Below, in pieces: positions 53,926 to 64,000 of a DNA stretch of 64,000 bases. The stretch spans positions 33,893,054 to 33,957,053 of the forward strand of contig NC_092460.1 of the NCBI RefSeq assembly GCF_047495875.1, read 5' to 3'. Position 1 is the first letter of the stretch. Every line of letters begins with the position of its first letter. The position numbers were made by a program, and so were the translations under genes. The notes under the pieces were generated by a model that worked only from the letters and a program-made list of their open reading frames with translations, did not search any database and had not been told where the DNA came from. This DNA comes from Pithys albifrons albifrons. Lineage: Eukaryota > Chordata > Aves > Passeriformes > Thamnophilidae.

Positions 53926-55149
53926 ATAAATTGACTTTTACCAAAGATTTTAGTCAGTCTCATTAATTCTAAATCTTTGAACAGTTGAATTGGGTCAAAA
54001 TGATTGTATTATATGCCTGTAAATTATGCCATCTACTTTACTTTCCACCACTGACCCACTAAAGGAAAACTGTGGTCCTGATTTAAAGCTGTAAATTCAG
54101 ATCAAATGGGAAAGTGTTAAATTCAGGGGGGCTTTTGGTCCATTAACTTCCATGCTGATTTGACACGCTCTGCAGTGCTTGGGCAACAGACTCTGCCATA
54201 CAACGTATTCCTAAGCAAACAGTGCTTTGTGTCATAAACCATCTGGGGTGTCAGTTCTAAGGGCCACTCATCTAAAATCCTCTGATACACTTGGAAATGC
54301 TGAGGTGAAGAACAGAAACTTTTCTTCACTACAAAATCCCTTTAGCAAGGGTAAGGGAGATGTTGCCGTCGGAGGAATGATGGAAGGCACAAAATTTTGG
54401 CCAAGGCAGTTGTTTTCATTATTCCACTGAAGAAAACCATTGGCACCACGAGCCTTCTAAAACACTACCATTTTTCTAAGGTACCAATAAAAGTGATACC
54501 ATTCATAATCTGGACAGTGCTCCCTTTCATATCAGAGCCTACAGTTGCAAAGCTAAGTGCCAAGCAGATGGTTGAAATCTGTTTTGTATAAAAAGTGTGT
54601 GCGCACACGTGGTTTTTTTAGATGGAGTTCTTTGTATTCATATTCAGGCCTAGGTTCTAGCCATCAAAACACTGGCACTGAAGCAATCATTAGCTGCATT
54701 TTAGACAACTGGCAACTAAGGTATTCACAGTTCTCCACAAAATGTTCAGCTAATATCTCCCAGATGTATAATTAAGGCAAAAGATCATCATCTTAAATTG
54801 GTATCAGTGCTTTGGATGGCCTTTCAATAGACTGTACATTTATGTAAGAAGCTATTTTATTTATCTTCTTTTTAAAATAATGCTCTAACTCTTATTCTAA
54901 GTTTTTATAGCTGCTTTTAAAATGATAGGCTTCCATATCAGACTCTACCCAAACAGCAGAAACTCAATTCATCTTGTTTTCATCTAAGAAACATCAAGCA
55001 GGAAAATCTATAGATCATTTTAACAGTAAGACTTTGCCTCTCTTAGCCAATAACCATTTCATTCATTTAAAATGATAATATAAGATAGGCTAAACTGCTC
55101 TGGAAGGATCAGTTCTAGACAAGAGAAACGAGCTCTCTAAGGATCTGCT

Positions 55150-55260
55150 GATGAATCTGCCACTGTTAGGCTGGACGACAACCCACGCAAGTCACCTCAG
55201 TTGCAGGTACCTCAGTCAACTCATTTGTAAGTAGGATGTTTACTACCATAAACAGTAAAA
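55150..55260 (+). repeat. MIR-like fragment
   Basis: ACCCACGCAAGTCACCTCAG, then GTACCTCAGTCAACTCATTT and GTAAGTAGGATGTTTACTAC align in order with the MIR core GGGCAAGTCACTTAACCTCT...GCCTCAGTTTCCTCATCTGTAAAATGGGGATAATA. Confidence 0.52.
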
Positions 55261-57069
55261 CCAGAAATGATCACCAGCAGGGGGTCTGCTGTCTGCCTGG
55301 GGTTCTCAAGGAATCTGTGAACGGGTGACAATAATTTGCCTGGTGATAAATTAACAGAGGTCACACTTTTGACAACTGAGGTTATCAAACAAATGTGTAT
55401 TTGGAAGAAGGCATTTTTGTGAAGAGGTCTCGCTATAGACCTTGGTGGCCACAACTGGGAATTACTACCTTAGGAAACACACAGTTTCAAAACAAAGATT
55501 GATTTTGTATACAGTGCCAAGTCTACTAAGGCCCAGATGTTAGCTCTGGCATAATTCAGGTACATTTTCATCACCACTGTTCTGATCATTCTCATCTGCC
55601 AAGCATACATGTTGTTTAGAAGAAACAGATAGTTAACCTGTCTTTAAATTACACCAAGGCAGAACTTCCAAAATCTACAGATTTGAAGCCTGCAGAAATC
55701 TCTCCGGATGCTTTAAAAAGTCTGGCAGCATTGCAACCGATGGAAGTTTGCTGCAGATTAAGGAAAGTCAGGCTTCTGCTTAGTGATCTCCACAAGAATC
55801 ACCATTTCATGCCATTGTGGTTTACTGTGGTGAAGAATGTCTGGCTTCTTCAAAGAGTTGAGCAGAACATTAATTAATTAGGCCTACATTTTTAGGACCC
55901 GACACTGAACTCCAGTGCTAGAGTCCAAACACTCAGAATGAATGGGCACTTTTTTAAAGGATGCCTTGCCTAGTCCTATCACAAAATAGGTCTTTGTGAA
56001 CACACTGCTGAGTAACTACTATTGAAACACTATGGAACTGGCTCGATCATAATGCATTATCTTGAAAGTAGTGTCCCTCTTAAAGGACTTACCAAAGAGA
56101 GTAACTTAATAGATCAGTCATGATATTTATAGGCTACAGAGATCAAATCCACCCAGGACTCCTTCAGTTTATCCCATTTTCTCAACAGTGTGTAGTAAGG
56201 GATGCAAACCACAGCCTAGATCTAAAGCTACCTGCAGACCTCAGCATTTCAGCTCTACTCTTACTGAGCATACATTGGAAACAAGAAAAAACCCAACTAA
56301 AACAGATTAGAAGAACTTTGAACATGAATAAGAAAATAATTCCTCCCTTTTAATAAGGCTGTATCCTTTGTTTTGGTTCTCTGTCACACATTTAAAAAAC
56401 AGATGTCAAATGTGTGGGTAAGAATAACAATGCATTTTGTGTTCTGCAGCATGGTTTTTGCTTTTAAGCTTGTGGGTCTGCTCACTGTGGCTGCCTATAT
56501 TGCTGCCTGCAGTGCAGTAGAGTCTGTTCCTCACATTAATACTCCCCATATGAAGAATTTTTTCCTGGACTGCCCTTGTGCCTGGTCCTTAGGTTATAAA
56601 ACATGTGACAGCTCTCATACATACAGCTGAAGATGTTAACTGTTCTCCAGGACCAAAGCAGAGGAGCACACACTGTCTTCTCAATTTACTCTTTAAAAAC
56701 GGCGGGTGCTGCTGCCTAACTCCAGTTACCCAAACTCGCCTCCAGGTAGGGAGTTTAGAAGCACGCTCAGATAATTGAAGGGTCTACAGACAGTATTCCC
56801 CCCCCAGCCTTCAACGATATGACTGTGGCTGTAAATGTTTCCTTACTTTATTTTATTAATTATACTCCATAGTCCCTATTTTACATATTTAGGTAATTTG
56901 AATACCATGGCTCATCTTTCTAGAATGAGACTTTTAGAAATTATAATTGGACAGAGAGAAGTCTGTAATTTGCAGTTCTTAGGATCTCAAGAAGCAAAAG
57001 GAGGGTGTCTTGAGGTTACAAAACAGAACTATCAGTCAGTATCTCTACTTTTTATACCCACACACGCAA

Positions 57070-57240
57070 AAGATTTTGTGACACCGTTCCTCAGTTTTCT
57101 CATCTATACGTTGAGGCTAATCTTGCTTCTCAATCTGAAGAGCACAGAAATCTTCATCATTTGTATATCAATGCTTTCCAAATGCTCTGAATTCCTAATC
57201 AAAAGACCTTATAGGAAGTATGAATCTATTATTAATAATA
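57070..57240 (+). repeat. MIR-like fragment
   Basis: GTTCCTCAGTTTTCTCATCT and ATACGTTGAGGCTAATCTTG resemble the MIR core, and AGGAAGTATGAATCTATTAT resembles its tail. The 179-codon ORF starting at 56835 runs straight through it, which argues against that ORF being a gene. Confidence 0.42.
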
Positions 57241-58109
57241 TCAGTACTTCTAACAGTAAAGCAACTTCTACATACATGCATGCAGTAAAAAAGACAGAGA
57301 GAATACACATGCACATATATTGCTCAATTTATAAATTGTTAAGCATGGCTTCAGGACTGAAATCTCATTCATGAACCACACTAGGGATCTCTTACCTACC
57401 CTCCGTTTCTGAATTTTCCCCATACAAAGACACATTGATATTACTCTAAGCTCTAAGCACAAAGGCTGCTCTGTGGAATGGAAAGAAACCTTCTTTTTTG
57501 TGTTTGTACAGTGACAAGCATAATGGGGTCCTGATTCAGGATGCTTGCACTCTACAAAAACACACTAAATCAATGACACTAATACACATGCAGATTATCT
57601 ATAAAAGAGATGCATGGAATACTTGAGAGCGGCACAGTACTTTTCCCATACTTTGCTTGGTATTTCATACAAACGCCATAGCCTAACGTAGATTCCTGAG
57701 TCACACAATTAATTTCAGAGTTTAGGCAAGAACAGCAAAAGTGAGCAAGACTTAGAAAACATAAGGAAAGGATGAGAGCCTTCCACTCAGAAATTCTGCC
57801 AAATTCTAATCTCAGTTGCAAAACCAGAATCAACTTGATGTTCATATGGTTTCAACAAATATGAGAATCAGTAGACTTCTTTACAACACACCATAAATAT
57901 CTACTTAAGTGTCCAAAACCCATGAGCAAAAGACAAATCAAAGGTTGAACCTAAGAGAGAGATGTATTTTCTATGTCCCTGTAATTTTCAAACTCAAAAG
58001 CCAGGATATTTTTAACAGACGTGGAAAAAAGAACTATTTGGCTTTACTCAGCAACTGCAGAAGGAAACTGTATCAAAAGAATAATGTTGCATGTTCTGTT
58101 TTCACTTGA

Positions 58110-58156
58110 TTTCATTTAGCCTTTCAGTTCTATTTCAGTTATGTTTCATTTAGCCT
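58110..58156. repeat. Direct repeat of a 13-mer, 34-bp period
   Basis: TTTCATTTAGCCT occurs at 58110-58122 and 58144-58156 with TTTCAGTT-like sequence between. It is probably a local duplication. Confidence 0.7.
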
Positions 58157-60299
58157 ATTTTTTTAAAATAATCATCATGTTTTGGTGATTCACATTTCAC
58201 ACCAGCACAGGAACAAGTCATGTAAATACAACACAACAAAATGACCCAGTTTGTTAATAGACATGCCAAACGGGTAAGAACATCCTTCCCTCCACCCTTA
58301 CCAACCATCACCTTCCCACACATCTCATTTCTATCCAAAAAAGCCTCTGCCCCAGTGAGGCCATAGCATCGAAATTTAGGGATAAAATTCTATGAATAGA
58401 AATTTGACTAAACCTTTGGAGCAAATGATTGCAGTCTTGTTTTACAAAGTGAATGTAATGAGGACACTATGGGAATTTATCTGAAAACAGAAGACTTCTC
58501 CACAGTCTAATACAGCACAGGCTGAACTACAGCTCCTCCCCAGCACAAAGCTCTGCTGAAGTGCCTCAACCCTAACTCAGGCAGGTCACCCCAAACGGGG
58601 AGAGGACACCATACACTTCACACCTTTTATTCCGTGTTCTCTCTCTTTAAACAAGAAATACCTCCAAATCATAAAAATTGTGTGCAGAGATGCACTTTGG
58701 TATTTCAGACTCTGATGATTTTTAGCTCCATCACACCCTATTAAAGTGCAATTTCTTCAGGATTCCAAACAAACTGAATATAATGCAACTTAATGCTATG
58801 CAGTAAACAGACACATCAAAAACAGGGAACAAACAAGAATGCATCTGTGCACACACACTCTTGAGATTTTGTAAGGCTTACTGTTTTAAACCACAAAAAA
58901 AAGTTTGGTGAAATCTTTTCATGTATCTATGGTAAAAACAAGTAACAACATTAAAAATTGTTCCGAACCATTAACATTTTCCTTAGTCTTGGTCTTCTGC
59001 TACATACTGAGTTGGCAATGGCAAGTAACTCCGGCTCACTGTCTGATACATTATCTTTGCCCATGCCCAACCTGCGAGATGAATCAATGTAATTTGAGGC
59101 ATTTCTTTTTATTCCCACATTCTTAAAACAATAAAGCCCAGCACCAAAGAAACCAAGAGGAACTAGATTCCTAGGTCTCCTCTCTAGAACTGAAAAGATC
59201 CATGAAGGACATGCAGCCAACTCTCTTAACTGTACAAAAATAGCACATACCTCCCCTCTCAAGTTCCTCACCACTAAACAGAACTCTGATTATTCACACA
59301 AGAAAATTAAATTTCTATTAACTCTGCTTACATTTTTGCCCCCAAAAGAATTACATTAAGATTACTAAGACAGAAACAAATGTGTTGTAATGAGACTACA
59401 ACACAACCACAGTGAAAATTTAGCACTAAGGCAACATTTTATGGTACGTTTAGAGCAAATAGCACTCAGACACCCACATCCTAGGAAAAAGAACCAAAAC
59501 AACAAAATTAAGACAGTCTATATGAGCTTGAAAAGACACAAAAACAGAAGCACATTGGCAACACAAAAAAAAATTATTATAGATCTCAAAGAGCAGATGC
59601 TGATACAAACTTCAATACCTGGTCTTTAGAAAAAAAGTTTATAAAATGGAAATTGGGAATATTAAACACAATTTTTTAAAATTACAAAACATAAATACAA
59701 TTTGAGGATTGAAAAATGTTACCTGGTTAATCCCACAGTACATTTAAGGGAAGCAGGTCAAAACTTTCAAACTTTCAAAGCAAGCCTCAAGCTTTTTCTC
59801 ACTTTCACTTCAACTCTCAGAGTTCCACAAGCCAAAAGTAGTATCATCATGCTGGAATTATTTATTTTCCTTAAACATGGTGACAAAAGGAAAAGTTAAA
59901 GCGAAGTGCCAAGCCAGATCAAAACGAGGGAAATGGAAAATGTTTGCCAATCTCTTTCAAAACAAACTAAGAAACAACAGCTCCCTCAATACCATGGGCA
60001 GCACTTGAACTTCATATTAAACATCTGATAATCCTAGCAGTTGGAATTCAATGTCTCTTTCCCTTTTCCTGTTAAGAAAAAATAAATTTCGCACCTTTCC
60101 TAAAAAAAGACAGACAGCTTCTCTGAATTACCACTGCACACCTCACAATTTCCATTCACTCACATTCTTTTCAAGCACCATGGCCCCTGCAAGCAGTTCT
60201 CACCAAAATTCTTCCAAAACCTTGTCTAGATCTGCTCTCTCCCAACGAGTACCGTGCACAGAACTTCACGCTGTCACAAGGACATGTGGGCTCAGGAAC

Positions 60300-60770
60300 A
60301 ACTTTTAGAGACTCTTGGTTTCTCAGGCTGGCAAAGGCTGGGCTCGACGCGGAGGTGACAAGCAACGTCTCTCGAGCAGAGGGTGCGGCACGTTGGGCTC
60401 CCCACTGTGGCCCTGGAGCCCACTGGCCACAGGCAGAGCCCACTGGCCACCGGCAGAGCCCAGCCCCAGCTCCAGGCGAGGAACAAGCCACTTGGACCGA
60501 GCCAGTCCCTTGTAGGGTGTGCAAGAGGTGGGACGTGTGGCAGGCGGCAGCCCAGCATCATAACCCTCAGCAAAGGCGTGGGTGAAAACTTTATGGTGGC
60601 TGCCGGCGGCGGGGCCTCTGCGGGAGGAGACACGGAAGGCACAAACGCCATAAATAAACTCCCACCAGGTGCAGGGCGCGTGACCGCTCACCCTCTCCTG
60701 CTGCCCAGAGCCCGCCAAAAGCTCCCAAGAAAACCACAACCCACCCCAAAAGTTCAAGAAATAAACTCTG
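60300..60770. promoter_or_regulatory. CpG-rich island; candidate alternative promoter
   Basis: The only clearly GC- and CpG-rich stretch in the window. By eye about 23 CpGs fall between 60340 and 60720, in a window where CpG is otherwise rare. Features include GCCGGCGGCGGGGCC (60602-60616), a TATA-like CATAAATAAA on the plus strand (60650-60659), a CAGGTG E-box (60666-60671) and a 20-bp tandem duplication (60421-60460). It lies about 31 kb upstream of the SOX5 coding exon, so it could drive the isoform that starts at that exon's ATG, or an antisense RNA. The overlapping ORFs (up to 155 codons) have no recognisable domains and look like composition artefacts. The direction of transcription is not resolved. 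Confidence 0.5.
60421..60460. repeat. 20-bp tandem duplication in the CpG island
   Basis: Two adjacent 20-base units beginning CACTGGCCAC, differing at one base (A/C at position 11), followed by a partial CAG-rich continuation. Confidence 0.9.
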
Positions 60771-60786
60771 GTCTAGGTAAGTCAGT
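60771..60786 (+). other. Consensus splice donor at the edge of the CpG island (plus strand)
   Basis: TCTAG|GTAAGTCAGT, with the GT at 60777-60778, is close to the ideal donor. It follows the island and the TATA-like element by about 120 bases, as a first exon would. It reads opposite to SOX5. Minus-strand candidates also exist: GTGAGC (60691-60686) and GTGAGT (60163-60158, weaker exon side). Confidence 0.35.
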
Positions 60787-61599
60787 AATGCGATTAGGAT
60801 TTGCTTCAATTGGAGTTTTGAGGGGTTTAACGTACTCATACGCAACATAATTTTACCTTTTGTAGGGAGCACAGGAGACTTCACACATTCTCCAAATTTG
60901 ATAAAAATCCATAGATACTTTATAAGGGAAAATCTCTTTGCTTCTACAGATGCTACTTGTTAAACAATGAACTCCTTGCCATCAGCACGTACTGCTGCTA
61001 TTGATTAATTACTTCTTTTCTCTTGACTACAGCAGCAGAATTCACAGGCATTGCATAACTCCAGTGTGTAAAGGTACAACATGATAAAGTTTCTGCCCCT
61101 TCAGTTACCAGCTAATTATGCGATAACCAGGCCTGAGCAAGAAATTAATAAAATACAATAAAACAGAAAGTCAAGAGGATGACAGACTGACTTCTGCAAC
61201 AGTTGTGAAGGCAGAGCTATCTGACAAGCAAACATGCAGGTATCCTGTTTTTTAAGTCTAGTATGAAAAGCATGCAAAGAAACTATAAATCTTCCTTGAG
61301 AGGAGATATTCTTTTTCCTGTATACATACTGTTAAAAGTGTATTTTATACAGCTACAGATATATCACATTACACAGACTCATAAGTCTATCCTATCAGGC
61401 AGCTTTGTATTTAAGTAACTCAACTATATCCCTCCTAAATGATAAAGCCAAAAATGATCGTTAAAAGCTCTCTGAGAAGTAGTAAATATTTTGTAAACTA
61501 GTTACATATTTAAGCTCTCTGGACAGCAAGAGAAGGAAAAAACAATTCCTCTCCTATCTAAAGGTACCAATCAAACACACTATGCACATAAACACCGCA

Positions 61600-62000
61600 A
61601 GATGCTTGGTGGGAGACTGTGTGCATGTGTTTGTGTATGTTTTAATTAACTCCTTGAATGCATATGATGAGCCAGCCACCCAGAATTAGTAATGCCAAAC
61701 TCCCAATTTGATTCAAATGAAATGAATACAACAGTTGAATTGTGCGGGCTGGTGTGTCACTCATCAGCTCTCTCATTTGGGCTTTTGCTTTCCAAGTCTA
61801 GTTCACAATTTCAGCAACTAGTAAATTATTGAGATGTTCATTAAAATCCATAATCTGTAACAGTCAACTTCTTCCTCTCTAAGCATAAGCACAACAAATT
61901 AATTTAGTGCATGCAGGACATTAATGAGTAGTCTGCAAACACATTAATTCCTTCAGCCTTATCTCAGGCAAATAAAATTGTGTTAATTTTCATCACTATG
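61600..62000. promoter_or_regulatory. Candidate conserved noncoding element rich in TAAT/ATTA
   Basis: TTTTAATTAACTCC, AGAATTAGTAATGCC, GTAAATTATTGAG, ATTAATTTAGTGCATGC, GGACATTAATGAG and CACATTAATTCC occur within about 350 bp without any repeat. This density of homeodomain cores is typical of developmental enhancers. Confidence 0.42.
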
Positions 62001-63439
62001 AAAAAACAGCATCTGAAACTTTTAACTGGTACTCTATTTAATATTCTTCAAAAATCACAGATCTCTAGAACAACACACCTAAGCAATAAAGTCCTTTTCT
62101 TAAAACATCTCAATGGAAGTTAAAAGCTATTGAATCTGATATTAAAGAAATCTCACTGTTTTCTTTTAAATGAAGGAATAATCACTCTCACTTCCATAGG
62201 TAGATTTTAGGAAAGAGAGATGTCATTCTGAGCAAGCTGGTTAATAGAAAGGTATTATTCTTTCTCCAAAATTCTCAGCAAATGCAGCAGAAGAAAGCTT
62301 TTAGGGTAACTTTAGCTAAGAAAAGCACTTAGGAATACGCAAAGTTTCCTTTTAGGAAAACGATTTCTCCATTTGACAGTGTTGGTACAACCCCAAAATA
62401 AATTCAGTGGGAGTCTGAAATGACTCGTGCAGTGCAAGAGCGAAGCAGCTAAGTATATTTTTTCCCTCCTAGCAGAGTTGCTTTACATCCCTGAGCCTTT
62501 CCTTTCTACAAGCTATTCACTAGCACAGAGAAGGTTTCAAGAGCACAGAACCGGTGATCGTAAACGCTGAACTTGTTCTAGTGTCCTCATCCCCACTGCT
62601 CCCATCCATGCCTTTTGTCTTTTCTAGCTCTTCTTTTTTTTCCCCGTGGAGGCACTAACCCATCATTCCTTCCTTCTGCAAACAATGCATATCACTGTTA
62701 CCCTGAACTGGCATGTTAAAAACAAAACTTAAAATTAAAACCAAAGAAAATAATGAGAAAGAGAAAGGATGTCACTCTGTCCAGATGCCCAGTGTAGCCT
62801 CTCTCTCAGCCTACAGAAAAATGTAAATATGCAGTAATTAATTTGGGTATAAGAACATTCCATACACTAGGGACATTGTTAAGCAGTCACTTTATCTATT
62901 TTTCATTAGTCAGATTTTATTAAGACATTAAAACTTTATGTTGGGTATTTCTGAGTTTTTATCATTCTGTAAATCTCCCAGCTGTCCGCGATGGTTCCGG
63001 CCACATTGTCTCTACCTTTTCCTCAATGAAGAAAACTTCATATTGCAGTCACACGTTATATTTAATGACCCAACTTTAAACAAAAAAAAAAAAAAAGAGA
63101 AAAATCAAACAACAAAAGAGTTATTCTTTTTGAGACGTTTAGAGGCAATTCAGGGTGCCACAGGTACATCAGAGAGTACATCCCAGAAGTACATCCCTGG
63201 GCAACACACAGAGCAGATTCCAGTTATAATTTCTTCCTACAACGTTTCTGCAAATATCATCCCCCTCAGTGTACGCATTCTGATGCTCCTCTCAATCAAG
63301 CAGCTGAACCGCCACAAACAGAAAGAAAGACGTTCAAGGAACTTCTTAGGAAAGGACGAAACCCCTCATATTTTTGGCATGGTTATTAATTATGTTAATT
63401 CACAAAACCTACTGCAATTTACCAGTGATGCTGAATGAA

Positions 63440-63720
63440 TTAATGAATGCTTACTCATCTGACACTGAGGATCGCTTTCATTGCAACTGTGTTTCATAAA
63501 TACCTCCAATAATGGCCACAGACACGCAAGAAAAGTCCCCTTGATTCAGCTCCTTTCAGCTGGGGAGACTTAAAGTTTCTGAACTGTTTGCAGTTTACTG
63601 GTATATACTGAAACAACACAGGAAAGATGATCGGCAAAGAACAACCTCCTGAGATACGTACAGGCACTCTGAGATCTGAACTGCAGACAACTTCGCCTGA
63701 CAAATCTTTATCTCCTTACA
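63440..63720. promoter_or_regulatory. Candidate conserved noncoding element
   Basis: GAATTAATGAATGC, GAGGATCGCTTTCATTGC, CCTCCAATAATGGCCACAG and TGGGGAGACTTAAAGTTTC in repeat-free DNA near the right edge. Confidence 0.27.
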
Positions 63721-64000
63721 GTCTGCTATTCAAGTTTAAAAAGGAATAGTGGGAGATGGATAGTAATAACAAAACTGAAGTGGGTCATGCAGATACAACA
63801 TGCTGGACAACAACTGACTGCGGAAACGTGCTCCAAGAACTGTGTTTACTGAGAATCTGAGAAAATAACCTACCATAAACACCTAAAAAAACAGTCATCT
63901 GTGCATTGTGTATGTATGAACTCTGTGAGCATGTGTGTGTCTGAAGGCCTGTGTGTCTCTGTGTAAAAAAAAGTGTCCTCATGGCTGTTTTCTGACAAAC

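Noticed and set aside
56835..57374. Longest ORF in the window (179 codons, plus strand)
   Set aside because: No recognisable domain and no splice or promoter context; it runs through a MIR-like repeat and has AT-driven composition.
60323..60884. Several overlapping 100-155-codon ORFs on both strands
   Set aside because: They coincide with the CpG island, where stops are rare; the peptides are low-complexity and unlike known proteins.
62938..63438. 166-codon plus-strand ORF
   Set aside because: It crosses an A15 run that produces a lysine string, and no family resemblance was found.

Overview
This is vertebrate, almost certainly avian, nuclear DNA. Two observations support that. (1) The SOX5 exon on the minus strand encodes a peptide nearly identical to vertebrate SOX5. 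(2) Several CR1 LINE fragments carry the 3' end and short terminal repeats typical of bird CR1. Crocodilians and turtles also carry CR1, so Aves is an inference, and the species cannot be named. There is no sign of bacterial gene organisation; operons, ribosome binding sites and dense ORFs are absent.

Only one protein-coding element can be defended. It is a 232-bp internal exon of SOX5 on the minus strand (28733-28964), bounded by a strong 3' splice site and a GTAGGT donor. It carries 77 codons from the N-terminal part of the long SOXD transcription factor, ahead of the coiled coil and HMG box. Its first ATG is the start of the shorter of the two long isoforms and an internal Met of the longer one. 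Since the gene reads right to left, bases 1-28732 are the following intron, and 28965-64000 are the preceding intron and/or 5' region. I found neither the next SOX5 exon nor the short upstream coding exon.

The rest is AT-rich, CpG-poor noncoding DNA with few repeats. It holds clear and degraded CR1 fragments, several probable ancient MIR-type SINEs, two probable copies of an old palindromic amniote repeat, and simple repeats: (TG)n, (GA)n, C25A10, A/C-rich tracts and a G-quadruplex-type tract. About a dozen stretches look like conserved noncoding elements: repeat-free, rich in TAAT/ATTA cores, with scattered CpGs and in some cases inverted repeats. They are plausible SOX5 enhancers, but conservation cannot be tested here.

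The one strongly GC- and CpG-rich stretch (about 60300-60770) lies about 31 kb upstream of the coding exon in SOX5 sense. It is the best promoter candidate and ends beside a consensus splice donor on the plus strand. No new biological system is evident. The remaining open reading frames look like chance ORFs in noncoding DNA.
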